Shown piece by piece: positions 61,901 to 64,000 of a DNA stretch of 64,000 nt. Origin of the DNA: UBA7957 sp965222695. GTDB taxonomy: Bacteria; Pseudomonadota; Gammaproteobacteria; Granulosicoccales; Granulosicoccaceae. Position numbers and translations under genes: made by a program. The stretch is taken from the NCBI GenBank assembly GCA_965222695.1, contig OZ244967.1, forward strand, positions 1,488,001 to 1,552,000. Direction: 5' to 3'. The first letter of the stretch is position 1. Every line of letters begins with the position of its first letter. The notes under the pieces are model-generated. The model was not told the DNA's origin. It made no database searches and was given only the letters and a program-made list of their open reading frames with translations.

Positions 61901-63655
61901 TCAGAATCCGGTAGTATGAGCCCCTCCCTCCAATTTGATGATCTGGTCTGCATAACGCAGTGTTGTCAATCTGTGTGTAATAAAAACAATAGTTAGCTTC
62001 CCGTGTAGTTGATCAATGGAATGATGAATGCAGGCTTCGTTATCATCATCCAGCGCATTGGTTGCTTCATCTAGAATCAGTAGTTTTGGCTTTAATAAGA
62101 GTGCCCGCGCCAATGCTATTCGTTGTCGTTCGCCTCCTGATAATCGTATTCCACGTTCTCCTACCAAGGTATCAAGACCATCAGGAAAATTGCATACAAA
62201 TTGATCAGCTACTGCCAATTTCAGGGCTTGCCAAAGTTCATTCTCATCCTTGCTAACGCTCATCCACTGTAAATTATCTCGAATCGTACCATGGAACAAA
62301 AACGTTTCTTGTGGGACATAAGCAACCGATCTTCTCCATGCCACTATATCTTCGGTACATAAGATGTGACCATCGATCTTGATAGTACCAGTAACGGGCA
62401 CCAGTATCCCGGAGATTAAATCTGCAAATGTGCTTTTCCCGGCCCCGGACGCTCCGATGATAGCGGTTGTCTGTTGCGCTGGAATAGAACAATGAAGATC
62501 GTTTAGAATAATTTTATTATTAGAATAATAGCAAAAACCTACTCCATTAAACTCTATGGCACTAGTTAGTTTTGGAACCCAACTTCCAGGCCTGAGTAAT
62601 TCGGCATGTGCTTCACAACTACGATGTATTCTCATGGCGGAGCTATAGGCTGGCAGCATATGTACGACTTGCTGGTAGTAACTTTGTAGGGTTGAAAGCC
62701 TCGGCAATACTCGGGCGAATATTAAAATAAGTACCAATAGCTCGCCAGTGGGTAATTGAAGCTTCCAGAACGCAATATAAAACAGCGAGCTGATCGCCAA
62801 TGCCGCGCCGATCTGAAAAATCATCTGCACAATACTATTACTACGATTGAACTCAAGGTTTTGGTATCGCAGGTCGTCAATTGCGTTCGCGAATTTATCA
62901 ATATAGTAGTTTTCGACCGAATAACTTTTCGCCAACTTGAGCCCGCCAAGAAAGTCGGATATTGTACTATAGACATTACGGCTCGATATGGTCAGAGTTT
63001 CACCAAGAATTTTAGCTTTACGTATTTGCGGCAGTAGAAGTAGCAACAGGCCACAACCAACGAGCAAAGCCAGCAAGGTCACTTCCCAGGACAGCTGCAT
63101 AGCAATAAAAACATGAATTCCGACTAGTATTAACCCAACAATAAAGTTCAAAATATAACTGGTACCACTGGCAATTCGGCCAATATCCGAAGTGAGCAGA
63201 TGTGTGAGATCAGAGTTTTTATTTTTTAACAGAAATTGCCAGTTTGCGTGTGCGATCGCTTTATAAAATCGTACCCGGACGTGATCAACAAAGCCAATCT
63301 GGATTTCAGTGAGAAGAACAGTTTGCCAGTACTTTAATCCTGCACGGATCGCGATTATAACGATGTAGATTAGCAATATGCTCATTAAGTTTAACGGCAG
63401 CATAATCTTCGCAAAAACATCGCTCACTAGCAGTGCAATACCGTTAAGCGCTTCAAATTCACCAACACCGATAAGTGCGAGCAACGGGATAAGCATCACG
63501 AGGCCCAAGCCTTCGACAAAACCGGAAAGTATGGTCAGTAGAAATGCGAGTAAAAGTCTATATTTTGCAAATGCATTTAAATCTAAAATATATTGCCAAA
63601 GCACTGCATGTCGTAGTTTGCACTTTTTTTTCATAGTTACATTTGGCACTGACAT
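61901..63655 (-). CDS. ABC transporter (membrane plus ATPase), probable lasso-peptide exporter
   Basis: 584 residues: a six-helix type-1 exporter domain (LLLAFLLTILSGFVEGLGLVMLIPLLALIGV...) and an ATPase domain with IIGASGAGKST, AYVPQETFLFHGTIRDNL, LSGGERQRIALARALLLKPKLLILDEATNALD and FITHRLTTLRYADQI. McjD-type exporters confer immunity to and secretion of lasso peptides. It is on the same strand as the maturation genes but separated by about 1.4 kb of IS fragments, so it may now be transcribed separately. Confidence 0.85.
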   Translation of the reverse strand: MSVPNVTMKKKCKLRHAVLWQYILDLNAFAKYRLLLAFLLTILSGFVEGLGLVMLIPLLALIGVGEFEALNGIALLVSDVFAKIMLPLNLMSILLIYIVIIAIRAGLKYWQTVLLTEIQIGFVDHVRVRFYKAIAHANWQFLLKNKNSDLTHLLTSDIGRIASGTSYILNFIVGLILVGIHVFIAMQLSWEVTLLALLVGCGLLLLLLPQIRKAKILGETLTISSRNVYSTISDFLGGLKLAKSYSVENYYIDKFANAIDDLRYQNLEFNRSNSIVQMIFQIGAALAISSLFYIAFWKLQLPTGELLVLILIFARVLPRLSTLQSYYQQVVHMLPAYSSAMRIHRSCEAHAELLRPGSWVPKLTSAIEFNGVGFCYYSNNKIILNDLHCSIPAQQTTAIIGASGAGKSTFADLISGILVPVTGTIKIDGHILCTEDIVAWRRSVAYVPQETFLFHGTIRDNLQWMSVSKDENELWQALKLAVADQFVCNFPDGLDTLVGERGIRLSGGERQRIALARALLLKPKLLILDEATNALDDDNEACIHHSIDQLHGKLTIVFITHRLTTLRYADQIIKLEGGAHTTGF

Positions 63656-63669
63656 GTGAAATTCTATAT

Positions 63670-63999
63670 TTATCTACTATTACTAAATTGCGCAACTATG
63701 TTAACCACAAAGTTTCTGGCGTGAAATTCATTGGCAAAAGTGCTCAGATGTTGCCGCAAAACAATATCAATAATTTCATTGTTAGTGTGTTCGCCGTTTA
63801 GTAGTTGTAACACCGCGGCAGTAACTCGCCCTTTGTCTGATAATTGTCCTTTGAATTCACCGGAACGCTTCTTTAACGCTAACGTCGACAATGGTTGCGA
63901 AAGAAATGTGGACATTCGTTGCTTGTTTAAGTCTGTGCTGACAACCCAAGTACAATCACCATATTCCGGCCAATTTAATTCAAATTCCACGGTATCGTT
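63670..63999 (-). CDS. Unidentified protein, probably 5' partial
   Basis: At least 106 residues; the frame is open to the right edge (NDTVEFELNWPEYGDCTW before a possible GTG at 63990). It ends with a helical region QLSDKGRVTAAVLQLLNGEHTNNEIIDIVLRQHLSTFANEFHARNFVVNIVAQF, reminiscent of PqqD-like or methyltransferase-regulatory C-termini. It stops 15 bp before the ABC transporter start, so it belongs to the same operon. Function not assigned. Confidence 0.5.
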   Translation of the reverse strand, partial: NDTVEFELNWPEYGDCTWVVSTDLNKQRMSTFLSQPLSTLALKKRSGEFKGQLSDKGRVTAAVLQLLNGEHTNNEIIDIVLRQHLSTFANEFHARNFVVNIVAQFSNSR

Positions 64000-64000
64000 T

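Noticed and set aside
1..64000. tRNA or rRNA genes
   Set aside because: Reading both strands I found no tRNA cloverleaf or rRNA-like sequence I could support; a covariance-model scan would be decisive.

Overview
The window looks like accessory-rich chromosome of a gammaproteobacterium of moderate GC (inferred from gene content and REP-type repeats; I cannot name the genus). Most genes sit in tight operons. The second half also carries many insertion-sequence remnants, MITE-like repeats and decaying genes.

Layout. 1-3.1 kb: the 3' part of a dihydrolipoamide acyltransferase gene (E2), a frameshifted stub of a lipoyl-domain E3 gene, and an acyl-CoA ligase. 3.1-13.5 kb: a light/B12-type lipid regulon. 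It holds two cyclopropane-synthase-like methyltransferases, DUF1365, an FAD oxidoreductase, a lipocalin, DUF6134, DUF1295, DUF2878, a DUF523-DUF1722 protein, a photolyase and a CarH/LitR-type MerR regulator with its cobalamin-binding residues. TTGTACAA sites lie in front of the regulator and in the central divergent promoter. 13.5-17.1 kb: a LysR regulator, a 2-oxoglutarate dioxygenase and a PhnZ-like HD diiron oxygenase (a phosphonate-cleaving type of pair), and an EamA transporter. 17.3-21.4 kb: an alpha/beta hydrolase and a P-type cation ATPase. 21.4-28.9 kb: a catabolic operon I cannot assign to a substrate, with an amino-acid-type ABC transporter, AhpD-like and isopenicillin-N-synthase-like proteins, an XRE-cupin regulator, an M29-like protein, PhzF and a creatininase-family amidohydrolase. 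28.9-39.0 kb: an amino-sugar/peptidoglycan-recycling locus with a sugar ABC transporter, MurQ, a BadF-type kinase, a GntR regulator, a SIS isomerase/deaminase and NagA. A pair of near-identical inverted operator-like sites sits in its divergent promoter.

39.1-41.5 kb holds an IS110/IS1111-type element inserted in a REP sequence. Its 3' end, including the presumed guide-RNA region, is present as three tandem 413-bp copies. 41.6-50.2 kb is a graveyard and accessory zone: a broken SIR2-family gene, an SRPBCC fragment with an in-frame stop, YciI, a PucR regulator, and the frameshifted AAA+ ATPase and truncated DUF4255-like stub of a contractile-injection (eCIS) locus. 50.3-53.0 kb is a nitrate/nitrite-type chemoreceptor. 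53.4-56.0 kb is a complete IS66 element.

56.5-64 kb, the most interesting region, is a lasso-peptide biosynthetic cluster read right to left: ABC exporter, PqqD-like B1, B2 protease, HPr-kinase-like lasso kinase, asparagine-synthase-like cyclase and a 48-aa precursor. The predicted 25-residue core has Gly1, Asp7/8/9, two cysteines outside the ring (12 and 23) and a C-terminal Ser. This predicts a disulfide-bearing lasso peptide phosphorylated at its C-terminal Ser. About 1.4 kb of IS debris separates the exporter gene from the maturation genes. The cluster may continue beyond the right edge.
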